Of a stretch of DNA of 64,000 bases, positions 1 to 9,657 are shown in pieces. The notes below the pieces were generated by a model. That model ran no database searches. It had not been told where the DNA came from and saw nothing but the letters and a program-made list of their open reading frames with translations. Where the stretch lies: the NCBI RefSeq assembly GCF_014297365.1, contig NZ_JACOQD010000005.1, positions 1 to 64,000 on the forward strand, written 5' to 3'. Every line of letters begins with the position of its first letter. Positions within the stretch are counted from its first letter, which is position 1. Position numbers and translations under genes: made by a program. The DNA is from Winogradskyella echinorum (GTDB lineage: Bacteria; Bacteroidota; Bacteroidia; Flavobacteriales; Flavobacteriaceae).

Positions 1-3
1 AAT

Positions 4-38
4 AAACCCTTACTAGTTATCTAGTAAGGGTTTTTTTT
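4..38. terminator. Intrinsic terminator of a gene left of the window
   Basis: A perfect 13-bp stem (AAACCCTTACTAG at 4-16, its complement at 21-33) with a TTAT loop is followed by a run of eight T at 31-38. It is the classical rho-independent shape read on the + strand. It most likely ends transcription of a gene whose body lies before base 1 and isolates the helicase gene that follows. Confidence 0.8.
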
Positions 39-112
39 GTTATATATAGTAAAATTATTTTTACTAAAAAGAGTCAATTTTATTATCTTGAAGTTTCATC
101 TGTAAATGATTT

Positions 113-2551
113 ATGAAGATAAACAAAGAACTTGATCTAGCCTGGAATTTTGTAAACAACACTAATAGAAATATCTTCTTAACTGGTAAAGCAGGGACAG
201 GTAAAACTACTTTTTTACATAAATTAAAAGTACAATCTCAAAAGCGAATAGTAGTAGTCGCACCAACTGGTGTTGCTGCCATCAATGCTAAAGGCGTTAC
301 AATTCATTCTTTTTTTCAATTGCCTTTTGGGCCTATTTTGCCTGATACTGATTTAAACGCTTCCAATGGATTTAATAGAAAATTTAGTAAAACAAAAATT
401 AATATAATAAAATCGCTAGACCTGTTAGTAATTGATGAAATTAGTATGGTAAGAGCAGATTTGTTAGATGGAATAGATAGAACATTAAAACGTTTTAAAG
501 ATAGAAATCTACCTTTTGGAGGCGTTCAATTATTAATGATAGGAGACCTTCAACAACTTTCACCAGTTGTAAAAGATAGTGAATGGCAATTACTAAGTTC
601 ATTTTATACAAATGCATTTTTCTTTAGTAGTAATTCGTACCAAAATTCTAATCCAATTACTGTTGAGCTAAAACATATTTATAGGCAAGAAAATCCAACA
701 TTTATAAATATACTAAATGAGGTCAGAAACAATAAACTTAGTAAATTTTCTGCTGAAGAATTGAATAAAAGGTATCAACCGAACTTTGTTCCAAATAAAG
801 AAGATGGTTATATATCTTTAACTACTCATAATCACAAGGCTATTCAAACAAATAATTTAGAACTAGAAAAACTTAAAGGACAATCTAAAACATATAATGC
901 CGTAATAGATGGGAAATTCCCTGAACATTCTTTCCCAAATAAAGAAAAGTTAAAATTGAAGGTTGGAGCTCAAGTAATGTTTATTAAAAATGATATCTCA
1001 CCCGATAAGCGCTATTTCAATGGAAAAATAGGTAAAGTTATTTTATTAGAGGAAGACGAAGTCGTGGTAAATTGCCCTGATGATGATTTTAATATTATTA
1101 CGAAACCAGAAACTTGGGAGAATATAAAATATACTGTAGATTCAGATACCAAAGCAATTTCTGAAGATAAAATAGGTAGTTACACACAAATACCACTTCG
1201 TCTAGCGTGGTCTATTACGATCCATAAAAGCCAAGGGTTAACATTTGAAAAAGCTATAATTGATGCTGAATCTGCATTTGCTCATGGCCAAACTTATGTG
1301 GCGCTTAGTCGTTGTAAATCTCTTGAAGGATTAGTTTTAAAAAGTAAAATCACTCCAAATCAAATTATTAGTGATAGTACTGTTGTTTCTTTTAATGAAA
1401 ATGCAGAAGCAAATCAACCTAATGATGATATTTTACAAAAATCTAAGCGTAAATTTCAATTAGATTTAATTTCAGAAATTTTTAATTTTTATAAGTTTTT
1501 ATATCCAACAAATCGAATATTAGATATTTATTACAAAAACAGAGGTAGTGTTGAAGGAAATATAGAAATGCTTGTCGTAGCAATTAAGGATTCTGTTGCT
1601 AATTTGCTCAAGGTTGGTAATTCTTTTAATCATCAGTTAAATTCAATAGGAGAATCTTCGGATTTACCGGAGTCTAATAATATTTTACAAGAAAGGTTCG
1701 TTAAAGCCATTAATTATTTTATTACACAAACTAAAGAAAAAATAAAGGGGTCTTTGAATGATTTAAGCTTTACCACTGATAATAAAGCCATTGAAAAAGA
1801 TTTAACTAAACAACTTGATGCTCTAGATGAATTATTAGCGGCGAAGCTACTATACTTTGAAGGTTTAAAAAATGGTTTTAGTGTAGAGCAGTTTTTAGAG
1901 TTAAGAGCAAAGTCTATTTTTATAACAAAGGATAAGCCAAAAACACAGCGTAAATCGGTTATTGATGGTACTACTAATGTTGAACTCTTTGAATTATTGA
2001 GAGAACTTAGAAATAAAATTGCCAAGCGAGAAGATTTAGTACACTTTCAAATATTTACCCAAAAATCTTTATATTCCATGTGTGAATTGCTACCAACTTC
2101 TAAACAAGAATTAAAAGCAGTTCACGGAATGGGCAAAACTCGTATTGAAAAATACGGAACTGAAATAATACAGGTAATTAAGAGCTATTGTGATGAAAAT
2201 GACATCGAAGTTTCAAACCATAATGCAATTATTGAAGAATCTAAAACAAAACGACAAAAAGGGGACACAAAGAAAATATCTTTAGAATTATTTAAATCAG
2301 GAAAATCAATAGATCAAATAGCTATAGAAAGAGAGTTAAATACTAATACAATCTTTGGGCATTTAGCTAGTTTTATATCTTCAGGTGAAGTTAAAATTAC
2401 CGACTTAATGTCTGAAGCAAACTATTTAGAATTGAAGAAAATTATTCCAACAAAAACTTTTGAAAACATATCAGATTTAAAACATCAAATTGATGATAAA
2501 TATACATATGGTGAATTGAGATTGGTAATAAACGATCTCTCAAAAAAATAA
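113..2551 (+). CDS. PIF1/RecD-like AAA helicase with HRDC and C-terminal helix-turn-helix domain
   Basis: This 812-residue protein is predicted to be an ATP-driven DNA helicase acting on replication or repair intermediates in the cytoplasm. The Walker A motif GKAGTGKTT is at residues 25-33 and a Walker B-like DEIS at about 107-110, followed by GDLQQLSP near 144-151 and a C-terminal SF1 motif around IHKSQGLTFEKA and YVALSRC. Residues of about 625-700 resemble an HRDC nucleic-acid-binding domain (ending in a VHGMGKTRIEKYG hairpin-like motif). The last 90 residues look like the helix-turn-helix tail common in Bacteroidota PIF1-like helicases. The ATG at 113 places the P-loop at the normal distance from the N-terminus. 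It is monocistronic between two terminators. The helicase assignment is firm; the exact cellular role is inference. Confidence 0.9.
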   Translation: MKINKELDLAWNFVNNTNRNIFLTGKAGTGKTTFLHKLKVQSQKRIVVVAPTGVAAINAKGVTIHSFFQLPFGPILPDTDLNASNGFNRKFSKTKINIIKSLDLLVIDEISMVRADLLDGIDRTLKRFKDRNLPFGGVQLLMIGDLQQLSPVVKDSEWQLLSSFYTNAFFFSSNSYQNSNPITVELKHIYRQENPTFINILNEVRNNKLSKFSAEELNKRYQPNFVPNKEDGYISLTTHNHKAIQTNNLELEKLKGQSKTYNAVIDGKFPEHSFPNKEKLKLKVGAQVMFIKNDISPDKRYFNGKIGKVILLEEDEVVVNCPDDDFNIITKPETWENIKYTVDSDTKAISEDKIGSYTQIPLRLAWSITIHKSQGLTFEKAIIDAESAFAHGQTYVALSRCKSLEGLVLKSKITPNQIISDSTVVSFNENAEANQPNDDILQKSKRKFQLDLISEIFNFYKFLYPTNRILDIYYKNRGSVEGNIEMLVVAIKDSVANLLKVGNSFNHQLNSIGESSDLPESNNILQERFVKAINYFITQTKEKIKGSLNDLSFTTDNKAIEKDLTKQLDALDELLAAKLLYFEGLKNGFSVEQFLELRAKSIFITKDKPKTQRKSVIDGTTNVELFELLRELRNKIAKREDLVHFQIFTQKSLYSMCELLPTSKQELKAVHGMGKTRIEKYGTEIIQVIKSYCDENDIEVSNHNAIIEESKTKRQKGDTKKISLELFKSGKSIDQIAIERELNTNTIFGHLASFISSGEVKITDLMSEANYLELKKIIPTKTFENISDLKHQIDDKYTYGELRLVINDLSKK

Positions 2552-2584
2552 AAAGGCTTCAGAATATTAGTTTGAAGCCTTTTT
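2550..2584. terminator. Bidirectional terminator between converging genes
   Basis: The stem AAAAAGGCTTCA (2550-2561) pairs with TGAAGCCTTTTT (2573-2584). A T-run on each strand lets it serve both the helicase gene on + and the acyl-CoA dehydrogenase gene on -, whose stop codon is only 16 bases away. Confidence 0.8.
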
Positions 2585-2600
2585 AATATATTAAAATGAG

Positions 2601-3743
2601 TTATCCTCTTATGAGTCCTCTAGAAATTACAATTTTCTGAATTTCAGAAGTTCCTTCGTAAATCTGAGTAATTTTAGCATCCCGCATTAAGCGCTCAACA
2701 TGATACTCTTTTACAAATCCATTTCCTCCATGTATTTGAACTGCTTCTACAGTATGTTCCATAGCAACTTTACTAGCATATAGTTTGGCCATAGCACTAG
2801 ACATATCATAATTGTTACCTTGATCTTTATCCCAAGCTGCTTTCATTACCAACATTCTTGCAGCTTCAATTTCAGTGTACATATCTGCTAATTTAAAAGC
2901 AATGGCTTGATGATTGCATATTTCGGTTCCGAAGGCTTTACGTTCTTTAGAATATTTTAATGCTAATTCATAAGCACCAGAGGCTATTCCTAGAGCTTGG
3001 GCAGCAATACCAATGCGTCCACCAGAAAGAGTTTTCATAGCGAATCTAAAGCCAAAACCGTCATCACCAATTCTATTTTCTTTAGGTACTTTTACATCAT
3101 TAAATTGAAGTGTGTGCGTGTCGCTACCTCGTATACCTAATTTATCTTCCTTAGGGCCAATATCAAAACCAGGTGTTCCTTTTTCTACAATAAATGCATT
3201 AATGCCGTGAGATCCTTTATGCTTGTCAGTTTGAGCAATGACTAGGTATATTTCTGCTCGTCCACCATTAGTAATCCAGTTTTTTGTACCGTTCAAAATA
3301 TAATGGTCTCCTTTATCAATGGCTGTAGTTTTTTGTGATGTTGCATCACTTCCTGCCTCAGGCTCACTCAAACAAAACGCACCAATACACTCACCAGTTG
3401 CCAGTTTTGTTAGATATTTTTCTTTCTGCTTTTCGTTTCCGTACGCTTCAAGACCATAACAAACCAGAGAGTTATTTACAGATACCATAACCGAAGCTGA
3501 AGCGTCAATTTTTGATAATTCTTCCATGATAAGTACATAAGAAATAGCATCCATACCACTTCCACCATATTTTGGGTCTACCATAATTCCCATAAAACCT
3601 AGGTCTCCCATTTTACGAACTAGTTCGTCTGGAAAGGTTTGAGCATTATCACGTTCAATAACACCTGGAAGTAATTCAGTTTGTGCAAAATCGCGAGCTG
3701 CATCGCGAATCATCATATGCTCTTCTGTTAAGTTAAAGTCCAT
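2601..3743 (-). CDS. Acyl-CoA dehydrogenase, short/branched-chain type
   Basis: This 380-residue protein has the length and full domain order of FAD-dependent acyl-CoA dehydrogenases, which make the trans-2,3 double bond in fatty-acid or branched-chain amino-acid breakdown and pass electrons to ETF. Visible family signatures are GAFCLSEPEAGSD (flavin/substrate contact) around residue 125 and the C-terminal IYEGTSEIQ, whose Glu aligns with the catalytic base of butyryl-CoA dehydrogenase. That position suggests short-chain rather than isovaleryl specificity, but chain length cannot be settled from sequence alone. The start ATG at 3743 lies 37 nt after a good promoter. The gene is monocistronic and converges on the helicase gene. 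Confidence 0.93.
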   Translation of the reverse strand: MDFNLTEEHMMIRDAARDFAQTELLPGVIERDNAQTFPDELVRKMGDLGFMGIMVDPKYGGSGMDAISYVLIMEELSKIDASASVMVSVNNSLVCYGLEAYGNEKQKEKYLTKLATGECIGAFCLSEPEAGSDATSQKTTAIDKGDHYILNGTKNWITNGGRAEIYLVIAQTDKHKGSHGINAFIVEKGTPGFDIGPKEDKLGIRGSDTHTLQFNDVKVPKENRIGDDGFGFRFAMKTLSGGRIGIAAQALGIASGAYELALKYSKERKAFGTEICNHQAIAFKLADMYTEIEAARMLVMKAAWDKDQGNNYDMSSAMAKLYASKVAMEHTVEAVQIHGGNGFVKEYHVERLMRDAKITQIYEGTSEIQKIVISRGLIRG

Positions 3744-3780
3744 AAAATTTTATAATTATTGATTTCTTAAAAAATTCATG

Positions 3781-3811
3781 CAAAGATAACTTTTTCTTGT
3801 GGTATTTTCAA
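3781..3811 (-). promoter_or_regulatory. Bacteroidota-type promoter of the acyl-CoA dehydrogenase gene
   Basis: On the - strand TTG (3811-3809), a 20-nt spacer and TATCTTTG (3788-3781) match the Bacteroidota sigma-ABfr consensus TTG-N17-23-TAnnTTTG. It ends 37 nt before the ATG at 3743. Confidence 0.7.
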
Positions 3812-3834
3812 TAAGTAATGTTATTTTTACTAAT

Positions 3835-4905
3835 ATGATAATATCCACTTACAATGTTATTGCAGTAATGTCTGGTACCTCTTTAGATGGTATTGATATT
3901 GCTTACGTTACCTATGTTTATGATAATAATTGGAGTTTTAAAATTCATCAATCTAATACTATAAATTATTCAAACGATTGGAAATCCATTTTAAGTAATT
4001 TAGTAAATAAATCGATGGAAGAATTAAAATCTATTGATAACGATTATTCAACATATTTAGGACATGTAATTTTAAAATTCATTAATGAGCATAATATTAA
4101 AATAATTGATTTTATCGCTTCACATGGTCATACAGCACTGCACCAACCTGATGCTGGCTTAACATATCAAATAGGGAATCAACAAGTCATAGCTAATATT
4201 TTAAATGAAAAGGTTATCTGCGATTTTAGAGTTCAAGATGTTCAAAAAGGTGGTCAAGGTGCACCTTTAGTACCTATTGGAGATCGATTGTTATTTCATG
4301 AATATGATAGCTGCCTAAATTTAGGTGGCTTTGCCAATATTTCATTTGAAAGTAATTTTGAACGAATTGCCTTTGATATTTGCCCTGTTAATATTGTTTT
4401 AAATCATTTTGTTTCGAACTTAGGATTAGAATATGATGATAAAGGTCAATTAGCATCAAAAGGATCAATTAATGAAGAATTATTAAGACAGTTAAATATT
4501 TTAGAGTTTTATAAAGAATTACCACCAAAATCTTTAGGATTAGAATGGGTAGACGTAAATATTTTTCCTTTAATAAAATCTTTTAATCTTGATATTGAAG
4601 ACGTTCTAAGAACTTTTATAGAGCATATTGCAATTCAAATTTCTATAACTTTAAATAATATTAAAGGGAAACAAGTATTAATAACAGGTGGTGGTGTTTA
4701 TAATGATTTCCTTATTACTAGAATAAAGCATTTTTCGAACTCACATGTCGTTTTACCAGATAACGAAATAATAGAATTTAAAGAGGCCTTAATATTTGGT
4801 TTGCTTGGAGTATTGAGAGAAAGAGGTGAATATAACTGCCTTAAAAGTGTAACTGGAGCCAAAGAAAATCATTCGTCAGGAAAAATATTATTTCCAAATA
4901 CTTAA
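3835..4905 (+). CDS. anmK: Anhydro-N-acetylmuramic acid kinase
   Basis: AnmK hydrolyses and phosphorylates 1,6-anhydro-MurNAc to MurNAc-6-phosphate during recycling of cell-wall muropeptides. The N-terminal motif AVMSGTSLDGID is the signature of this ASKHA-fold family; LNLGGFANIS and LITGGGVYNDFL form later parts of the ATP-binding cleft. I place the start at the ATG at 3835 (356 residues) instead of an in-frame GTG at 3799, because the kinase motif normally begins within the first 10-15 residues and the extra residues look non-coding. A TATTTTTA box (3822-3829) ends 5 nt before this ATG, with TTG at 3797-3799, so the mRNA may be nearly leaderless. No other peptidoglycan-recycling gene is adjacent. 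Confidence 0.93.
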   Translation: MIISTYNVIAVMSGTSLDGIDIAYVTYVYDNNWSFKIHQSNTINYSNDWKSILSNLVNKSMEELKSIDNDYSTYLGHVILKFINEHNIKIIDFIASHGHTALHQPDAGLTYQIGNQQVIANILNEKVICDFRVQDVQKGGQGAPLVPIGDRLLFHEYDSCLNLGGFANISFESNFERIAFDICPVNIVLNHFVSNLGLEYDDKGQLASKGSINEELLRQLNILEFYKELPPKSLGLEWVDVNIFPLIKSFNLDIEDVLRTFIEHIAIQISITLNNIKGKQVLITGGGVYNDFLITRIKHFSNSHVVLPDNEIIEFKEALIFGLLGVLRERGEYNCLKSVTGAKENHSSGKILFPNT

Positions 4906-4944
4906 AATTAATATTTAATTCACTTTATACGCATTAGAGTTTTT

Positions 4945-4952
4945 TATATTTG
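4945..4952 (+). promoter_or_regulatory. -7 promoter element upstream of the amino-acid dehydrogenase
   Basis: TATATTTG matches TAnnTTTG exactly and lies 24 nt before the TTG start at 4977. No TTG is found at the expected -33 distance, so the promoter is only half supported. Confidence 0.5.
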
Positions 4953-4976
4953 TTATCACTAACTAAATGATATAAA

Positions 4977-6206
4977 TTGATAAAAGAATTACTGCAGAAG
5001 TACGAAAATAAATCTCCCGAAATTGTTTTTCATTGGAATGATTCAGAAACAGATGCTGAAGGCTGGACTGTAATAAATTCATTAAGAGGTGGAGCCGCTG
5101 GTGGAGGTACAAGAATGCGAAAAGGACTTGATAGAAATGAAGTTTTATCTCTTGCTAAAACTATGGAAGTAAAGTTTACAGTTTCTGGTCCTAAAATTGG
5201 TGGAGCAAAATCTGGAATTAATTTTGATCCACAAGATCCAAGAAAAAAAGGTGTATTAGAACGCTGGTATGCTGCGGTATCTCCTTTGCTTAAAAGCTAT
5301 TATGGAACTGGTGGTGACTTAAATGTTGATGAGATACATGAAGTTATTCCAATAACGGAGGAGAGCGGAGTTTGGCATCCTCAAGAGGGTGTTTTTGAAG
5401 GACACTTTAAACCTACGCAGGCAGATAAAATAAATAGAATTGGTCAGCTTAGACATGGAGTAATTAAGGTTATTGAAAATCCTAAATATTCTCCAGATGT
5501 TACAAAAAAATATACTGTAGCCGATATGATTACAGGTTATGGTGTTGCCATTGCTGCTAAGCATTTTTACGATCTTAATGAAGATTCTATAAAAGGTAAG
5601 CGTGTTGTTGTACAAGGTTTTGGAAACGTTGGTGCAGCGGCAGCTTTTTATTTTGCACAAATGGGTGCAAAGGTTGTTGGTATTATAGATCGTGTTGGCG
5701 GTTTAATTAATGCTGAAGGCTTCTCTTTTAAAGAAATAACTGACTTATACCTTAATAAAAACGGGAATACACTGGTTGCAGAAAACTTAATATCGTTTAA
5801 TGAGATTAATGAAAAAATATGGTCTTTGCAAACCGAAGTTTTTGCACCTTGCGCAGCATCTAGATTAATAACTCAAAATCAGATAGATCAAATGATTGAT
5901 ACTGGTTTAGAGGTTATTACATGTGGTGCAAATGTACCTTTTGCTGATAAAGAAATATTTTTTGGACCAATAATGGAGCACACTGATCAAAAAGTGAGTT
6001 TAATACCAGATTTTATTTCAAATTGTGGAATGGCAAGAGTTTTTGCCTATTTTATGGAGCGTAAAGTACAAATGACCGATGAAGCCATTTTCAAAGACAC
6101 TTCAAAAGTTATTAGAAAGGCCTTAAAAGAAGTTCAAAAAAATAATCCAACAAAAATTGGTGTAAGCGAAACTGCTTTCGAAATTGCACTAAGACAACTA
6201 ATATAA
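4977..6206 (+). CDS. Glu/Leu/Phe/Val dehydrogenase family protein
   Basis: This 409-residue NAD(P)-dependent amino-acid dehydrogenase would catalyse reversible oxidative deamination to a 2-oxo acid plus ammonia. The N-terminal half carries GGAAGGGTRMRKG and SGPKIGGAKSGINFDP, the glycine-rich substrate segment with the family's active-site lysine, and GTGGDLNVDE. The C-terminal half has a Rossmann GFGNVGAAAA dinucleotide motif around residue 215. The closest family look is the leucine/glutamate dehydrogenase-like group common in Flavobacteriia; the actual substrate is not determined. The start is a TTG at 4977: the only nearby ATG (4967) reaches a stop after two codons. nhaD starts 12 nt downstream, so the two are probably co-transcribed. 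Confidence 0.88.
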   Translation: MIKELLQKYENKSPEIVFHWNDSETDAEGWTVINSLRGGAAGGGTRMRKGLDRNEVLSLAKTMEVKFTVSGPKIGGAKSGINFDPQDPRKKGVLERWYAAVSPLLKSYYGTGGDLNVDEIHEVIPITEESGVWHPQEGVFEGHFKPTQADKINRIGQLRHGVIKVIENPKYSPDVTKKYTVADMITGYGVAIAAKHFYDLNEDSIKGKRVVVQGFGNVGAAAAFYFAQMGAKVVGIIDRVGGLINAEGFSFKEITDLYLNKNGNTLVAENLISFNEINEKIWSLQTEVFAPCAASRLITQNQIDQMIDTGLEVITCGANVPFADKEIFFGPIMEHTDQKVSLIPDFISNCGMARVFAYFMERKVQMTDEAIFKDTSKVIRKALKEVQKNNPTKIGVSETAFEIALRQLI

Positions 6207-6218
6207 ATATCCCTTAAT

Positions 6219-7610
6219 ATGGAAACAGTAATAATCCTAGTATTCGTTTTTGGCTATTTAGCCATTACATTAGAACATAACATTAAAATAGATAAACTAA
6301 TTCCGGCTTTGGTAATGATGGCCATAAGTTGGGCATTGATTTCTTTAGGTATTGATGATTTTGGGCAGTGGTTCGATTCAGCAAAACATAGTTTAATGGA
6401 TAATTTTGGTTTGCTTCCGCATGAAGAAAAAATGCATCTAATGGAAGAAACCTTATTACACCATTTAGGTAAAACAGCTGAAATTTTAGTGTTCTTATTA
6501 GGTGCAATGACAATTGTAGAAATCATTGATTATTTTGATGGTTTTTCAACTATTAAAAATGCGGTGAATTTCAATAGTAGAAAAAAACTATTATGGATGT
6601 TTTCTATACTAGCTTTTGTATTATCAGCTATCATAGATAACCTTACGGCAACAATTGTGCTAATATCTATTTTGCAAAAAATTGTTAAAGATAGAAGTAT
6701 TAGAATTTGGTATGCTGGTTTAATAATAATTGCTGCCAATGCTGGTGGTGCATGGTCTCCAATTGGTGACGTGACAACAACAATGCTTTGGATTGGCGAT
6801 AAAGTTTCAACAGGCAAATTATTTATGTATCTGTTTATCCCTTCATTATTATGTATGGTAGTACCAACGTTTATAGCTTCTTTGCTTCAGCCTTTTAAAG
6901 GAACTTTAGAATTGCAGTCAGATGACGACAAACCAAAAAACAAATTCAGTTCTACAATGTTATTTCTAGGATTGGGAGCTATAGTTTTTGTACCAATATT
7001 TAAAGTTATTACGCATCTACCACCTTATGTAGGTATGATGCTTTCATTGGGTGTTGTTGCAATTTTTGCTGAGATTTATAGTAATTCTAAATTTGCGATT
7101 TCTACTGTGACTTCAGACGAACATACTGATCATGCAAGCCATAGTCCAGTTCATTCTTCATTATCTAAAATAGAATTACCAAGTATATTATTCTTTTTAG
7201 GAATTTTAATGGCCGTAGCCGCTTTAGAATCTTTAGGTATTTTGTTTGGTTTTGCTGGTTCACTTCAAGAATCTATGCCAATGTTAGGAACAGAATTTCA
7301 TCACGAAGGAGTGTCAGATTTAGTGGTATTATTATTGGGTGTTGGTTCTGCAGTTATAGATAATGTTCCATTAGTAGCGGCTAGTTTAGGTATGTTTTCA
7401 GAACCATTAGATAACGAACTTTGGCATTTTATTGCATATTCTGCAGGTACTGGTGGAAGTATGTTAATAATTGGTTCGGCCGCTGGTGTAGTAGCTATGG
7501 GAATGGAAAAAATAGATTTCTTTTGGTATTTAAAGAAAATATCATGGTTAGCATTCGTAGGCTTTATTGCGGGTGCAGCAGCATTTATGGTAACAAGAAG
7601 TATCTTTTAA
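6219..7610 (+). CDS. nhaD: NhaD-type Na+/H+ antiporter
   Basis: This 463-residue inner-membrane protein is built of about a dozen hydrophobic segments and exchanges Na+ (or Li+) for protons, giving salt and alkali tolerance typical of marine bacteria. The segment AIIDNLTATIVLISIL and the later SAVIDNVPLVAASLG are the paired, inverted-repeat cores of the ion transporter superfamily, each containing a conserved DN; NAGGAWSPIGDVTTTMLWI is a further NhaD hallmark. A His-rich loop (DEHTDHASHSPVHSS, around residues 296-310) lies in the central hydrophilic part. The ATG at 6219 is 12 nt after the dehydrogenase stop. The downstream exbB gene follows after 62 nt. Confidence 0.93.
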   Translation: METVIILVFVFGYLAITLEHNIKIDKLIPALVMMAISWALISLGIDDFGQWFDSAKHSLMDNFGLLPHEEKMHLMEETLLHHLGKTAEILVFLLGAMTIVEIIDYFDGFSTIKNAVNFNSRKKLLWMFSILAFVLSAIIDNLTATIVLISILQKIVKDRSIRIWYAGLIIIAANAGGAWSPIGDVTTTMLWIGDKVSTGKLFMYLFIPSLLCMVVPTFIASLLQPFKGTLELQSDDDKPKNKFSSTMLFLGLGAIVFVPIFKVITHLPPYVGMMLSLGVVAIFAEIYSNSKFAISTVTSDEHTDHASHSPVHSSLSKIELPSILFFLGILMAVAALESLGILFGFAGSLQESMPMLGTEFHHEGVSDLVVLLLGVGSAVIDNVPLVAASLGMFSEPLDNELWHFIAYSAGTGGSMLIIGSAAGVVAMGMEKIDFFWYLKKISWLAFVGFIAGAAAFMVTRSIF

Positions 7611-7672
7611 TATACTTAAGTAAAAAACTTAACGTTATAACAACAACAAATTAAAATTTTAAAAACTATAGT

Positions 7673-8368
7673 ATGATATCATTAAGTACTATTCAAGATA
7701 GCGCAGAAGTGTTAACTGAGGGTGAGCAAGTAGAAAAAACACTTTCGATTATTGAATTAATTACAAGTGGTGGAACCGCCGGAATGGTTATTATCTTCAT
7801 TCTATTTCTACTTCTTATTGTGGCTACATACATATATTTTGAGCGTATTTTCGCTATAAAAGCAGCTTCAAAGGTTGATTCTAATTTTATGAATCAGATT
7901 AAGGACCATGTTAGTAATGGTAAAATTGATTCTGCTCAAATGCTATGTGCGCAACAAAATTCACCTGTTTCTAGATTAATAGCAAAAGGTATAACTAGGA
8001 TAGGTAAACCTTTAGAAGATATTAACTCTGCTATTGAAAATGCAGGTAGATTAGAGATTTATGGCTTAGAAAAAAACGTTAGTGTTTTAGCAACTATATC
8101 TGGTGTTGCTCCTATGATTGGTTTCTTAGGTACAGTAGTAGGTATGATACTCTCTATTTTCGAATTGGCTAATGCAGGCGGAACCATACAAATGGATGTG
8201 CTAGCAAGTGGTTTATATACAGCGATGACAACTACCGTTGGTGGTCTTGTTGTTGGTATTATAGCTTATGTTGCTTATAACCATATTGTTGTTAAGACTA
8301 ACAAAGTTGTGCACTCAATGGAAGCCAATTCAGTTGAATTTTTAGATCATTTAAATGAACCTATCTAA
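7673..8368 (+). CDS. exbB: ExbB/TolQ/MotA-family proton channel
   Basis: This 231-residue inner-membrane protein forms the pentameric scaffold of a TonB-energising motor. Three membrane segments are visible: about 33-57, 137-160 (SGVAPMIGFLGTVVGMI, the family signature) and 175-200 (TAMTTTVGGLVVGIIAY). The long cytoplasmic loop between the first two is normal. It is followed after 2 nt by exbD and then tonB, so it is the first gene of a complete energy-transduction set serving TonB-dependent outer-membrane receptors. Confidence 0.94.
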   Translation: MISLSTIQDSAEVLTEGEQVEKTLSIIELITSGGTAGMVIIFILFLLLIVATYIYFERIFAIKAASKVDSNFMNQIKDHVSNGKIDSAQMLCAQQNSPVSRLIAKGITRIGKPLEDINSAIENAGRLEIYGLEKNVSVLATISGVAPMIGFLGTVVGMILSIFELANAGGTIQMDVLASGLYTAMTTTVGGLVVGIIAYVAYNHIVVKTNKVVHSMEANSVEFLDHLNEPI

Positions 8369-8370
8369 TT

Positions 8371-8763
8371 ATGAATATTAGAGGACGAAATAAAGTAACA
8401 CCAGAATTCAATTTCGCGTCAATGACCGATATTGTATTCTTGTTATTAATCTTTTTTATGATAGCATCTACCTTGGTTACAACAAATGCTATTGATATAA
8501 TTTTACCTACCGCAAGCGGAAAAACGGAGAATAAAAAGACAACAGCTGTTAGTATTAAGGCTGACTTAACCTATTACATAGATCAAAAACGAGTTGGTGA
8601 AAGTGTATTAGAATCGCAATTAATTTCTGCCATGGCAACACAAGAATCTCCAACAATTGTATTGAGAGCTGAGAAATCAGTACCTGTTGAAAATGTGGTT
8701 AAGGTAATGGACATCGCAAATCGAAATAAATTCAAAGTTATTTTAGCTGTGAAACCAAACTAA
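8371..8763 (+). CDS. exbD: ExbD/TolR biopolymer transport protein
   Basis: This 130-residue protein has one N-terminal membrane helix starting in FASMTDIVFLLLIFFMIAS. The Asp in MTDIVF is the conserved proton-carrying residue of ExbD. A periplasmic domain of about 90 residues follows. It starts 2 nt after exbB and precedes tonB. A GbsR-like or iron-box regulator cannot be seen upstream. Confidence 0.94.
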   Translation: MNIRGRNKVTPEFNFASMTDIVFLLLIFFMIASTLVTTNAIDIILPTASGKTENKKTTAVSIKADLTYYIDQKRVGESVLESQLISAMATQESPTIVLRAEKSVPVENVVKVMDIANRNKFKVILAVKPN

Positions 8764-8805
8764 ACGGCATTGTTTTTGAAACTGTACTAACATAAGTATA
8801 TTAAA

Positions 8806-9654
8806 GTGAGATATTTAGAGACCAAACACGAACGTAATTCTGCAAGAATCACCGCATTAATAGCACTGATTCTACTCTTACTTTTGTTTGTAGTAGGTCC
8901 TCAATATTTAGATCCACCCGAAGAATATGGTATTGCTGTTAATTTTGGAACTACTGATTTTGGAAGTGGTAATAAACCGTTAAGCGAACCAAGAAAAGCA
9001 GTTAAAGAAGAAGTTATAGAAGAATCTCAGCCAGAAGAAACAAAGGTAGAACCTACAGAAGCCACATCAAAAGCTGAAGAAGTTATTACACAAGAATCAG
9101 CAGAGTCTATTGCAATAAAAAAGCAAAAAGCGGCAGAAGCTAAAGCTAAGGCAGAAGCCGAACGAGCAGAACGTCTAAAAAGAGAAGCTGAAGAAAAAAA
9201 ACGTAGAGAAGACGAAGAAAAAAGAAAAAAATTAGATGCTCTTATTGGTGGAGTAAAAGATGCTGAAGGTAAAGATGATGGAGGAGAAGGACCAGACGAT
9301 ATAGGTGGGAATAAAGGCCAAAGAGATGGCGACCCGTACGCACCTAGTTATTTTGGTGGCTCTGGACCTGGAAAAGGTGGAATAGGATATGGATTAGGCG
9401 GTAGAGGTAGACCATCAAAAAAAATATATAAGCAAGAATGCAACGAATATGGTTTAGTCGTTGTAAAAATTGAAGTTAATAGACAGGGTAAAGTAATAAA
9501 AGCTGAACCAGGAATTAGAGGTACAACTAATACACATCCATGTTTATTAGAACCTGCAAAGAAAATTGCTTTATCTCATAAATGGCCTGCTGATAATGAT
9601 GCACCTGCGAGACAAGTAGGATTTGTTAGTATTAATTTTGATGTCGGTCAATAA
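8806..9654 (+). CDS. tonB: Energy transducer TonB
   Basis: This 282-residue protein couples the ExbB/ExbD motor to outer-membrane receptors. It has an N-terminal membrane helix (residues 15-31, ITALIALILLLLLFVVG), a Glu/Lys/Ala-rich periplasm-spanning region with a charged helix (residues about 98-150), a Gly-rich linker and a compact C-terminal domain (about 205-282). The C-terminal domain contains one Cys before the EYGLVVVKIEVNRQGKV strand and a second in THPCLLEPAKKIA, consistent with the TonB C-terminal fold and possibly a disulfide. The start appears to be GTG at 8806; there is no in-frame ATG before the helix. It lies 3 nt before folC. Confidence 0.88.
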   Translation: MRYLETKHERNSARITALIALILLLLLFVVGPQYLDPPEEYGIAVNFGTTDFGSGNKPLSEPRKAVKEEVIEESQPEETKVEPTEATSKAEEVITQESAESIAIKKQKAAEAKAKAEAERAERLKREAEEKKRREDEEKRKKLDALIGGVKDAEGKDDGGEGPDDIGGNKGQRDGDPYAPSYFGGSGPGKGGIGYGLGGRGRPSKKIYKQECNEYGLVVVKIEVNRQGKVIKAEPGIRGTTNTHPCLLEPAKKIALSHKWPADNDAPARQVGFVSINFDVGQ

Positions 9655-9657
9655 CTC

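Noticed and set aside
3799..3834. GTG start giving anmK 12 extra residues
   Set aside because: The kinase motif lies at the standard distance from ATG 3835, and the extension overlaps the likely promoter.
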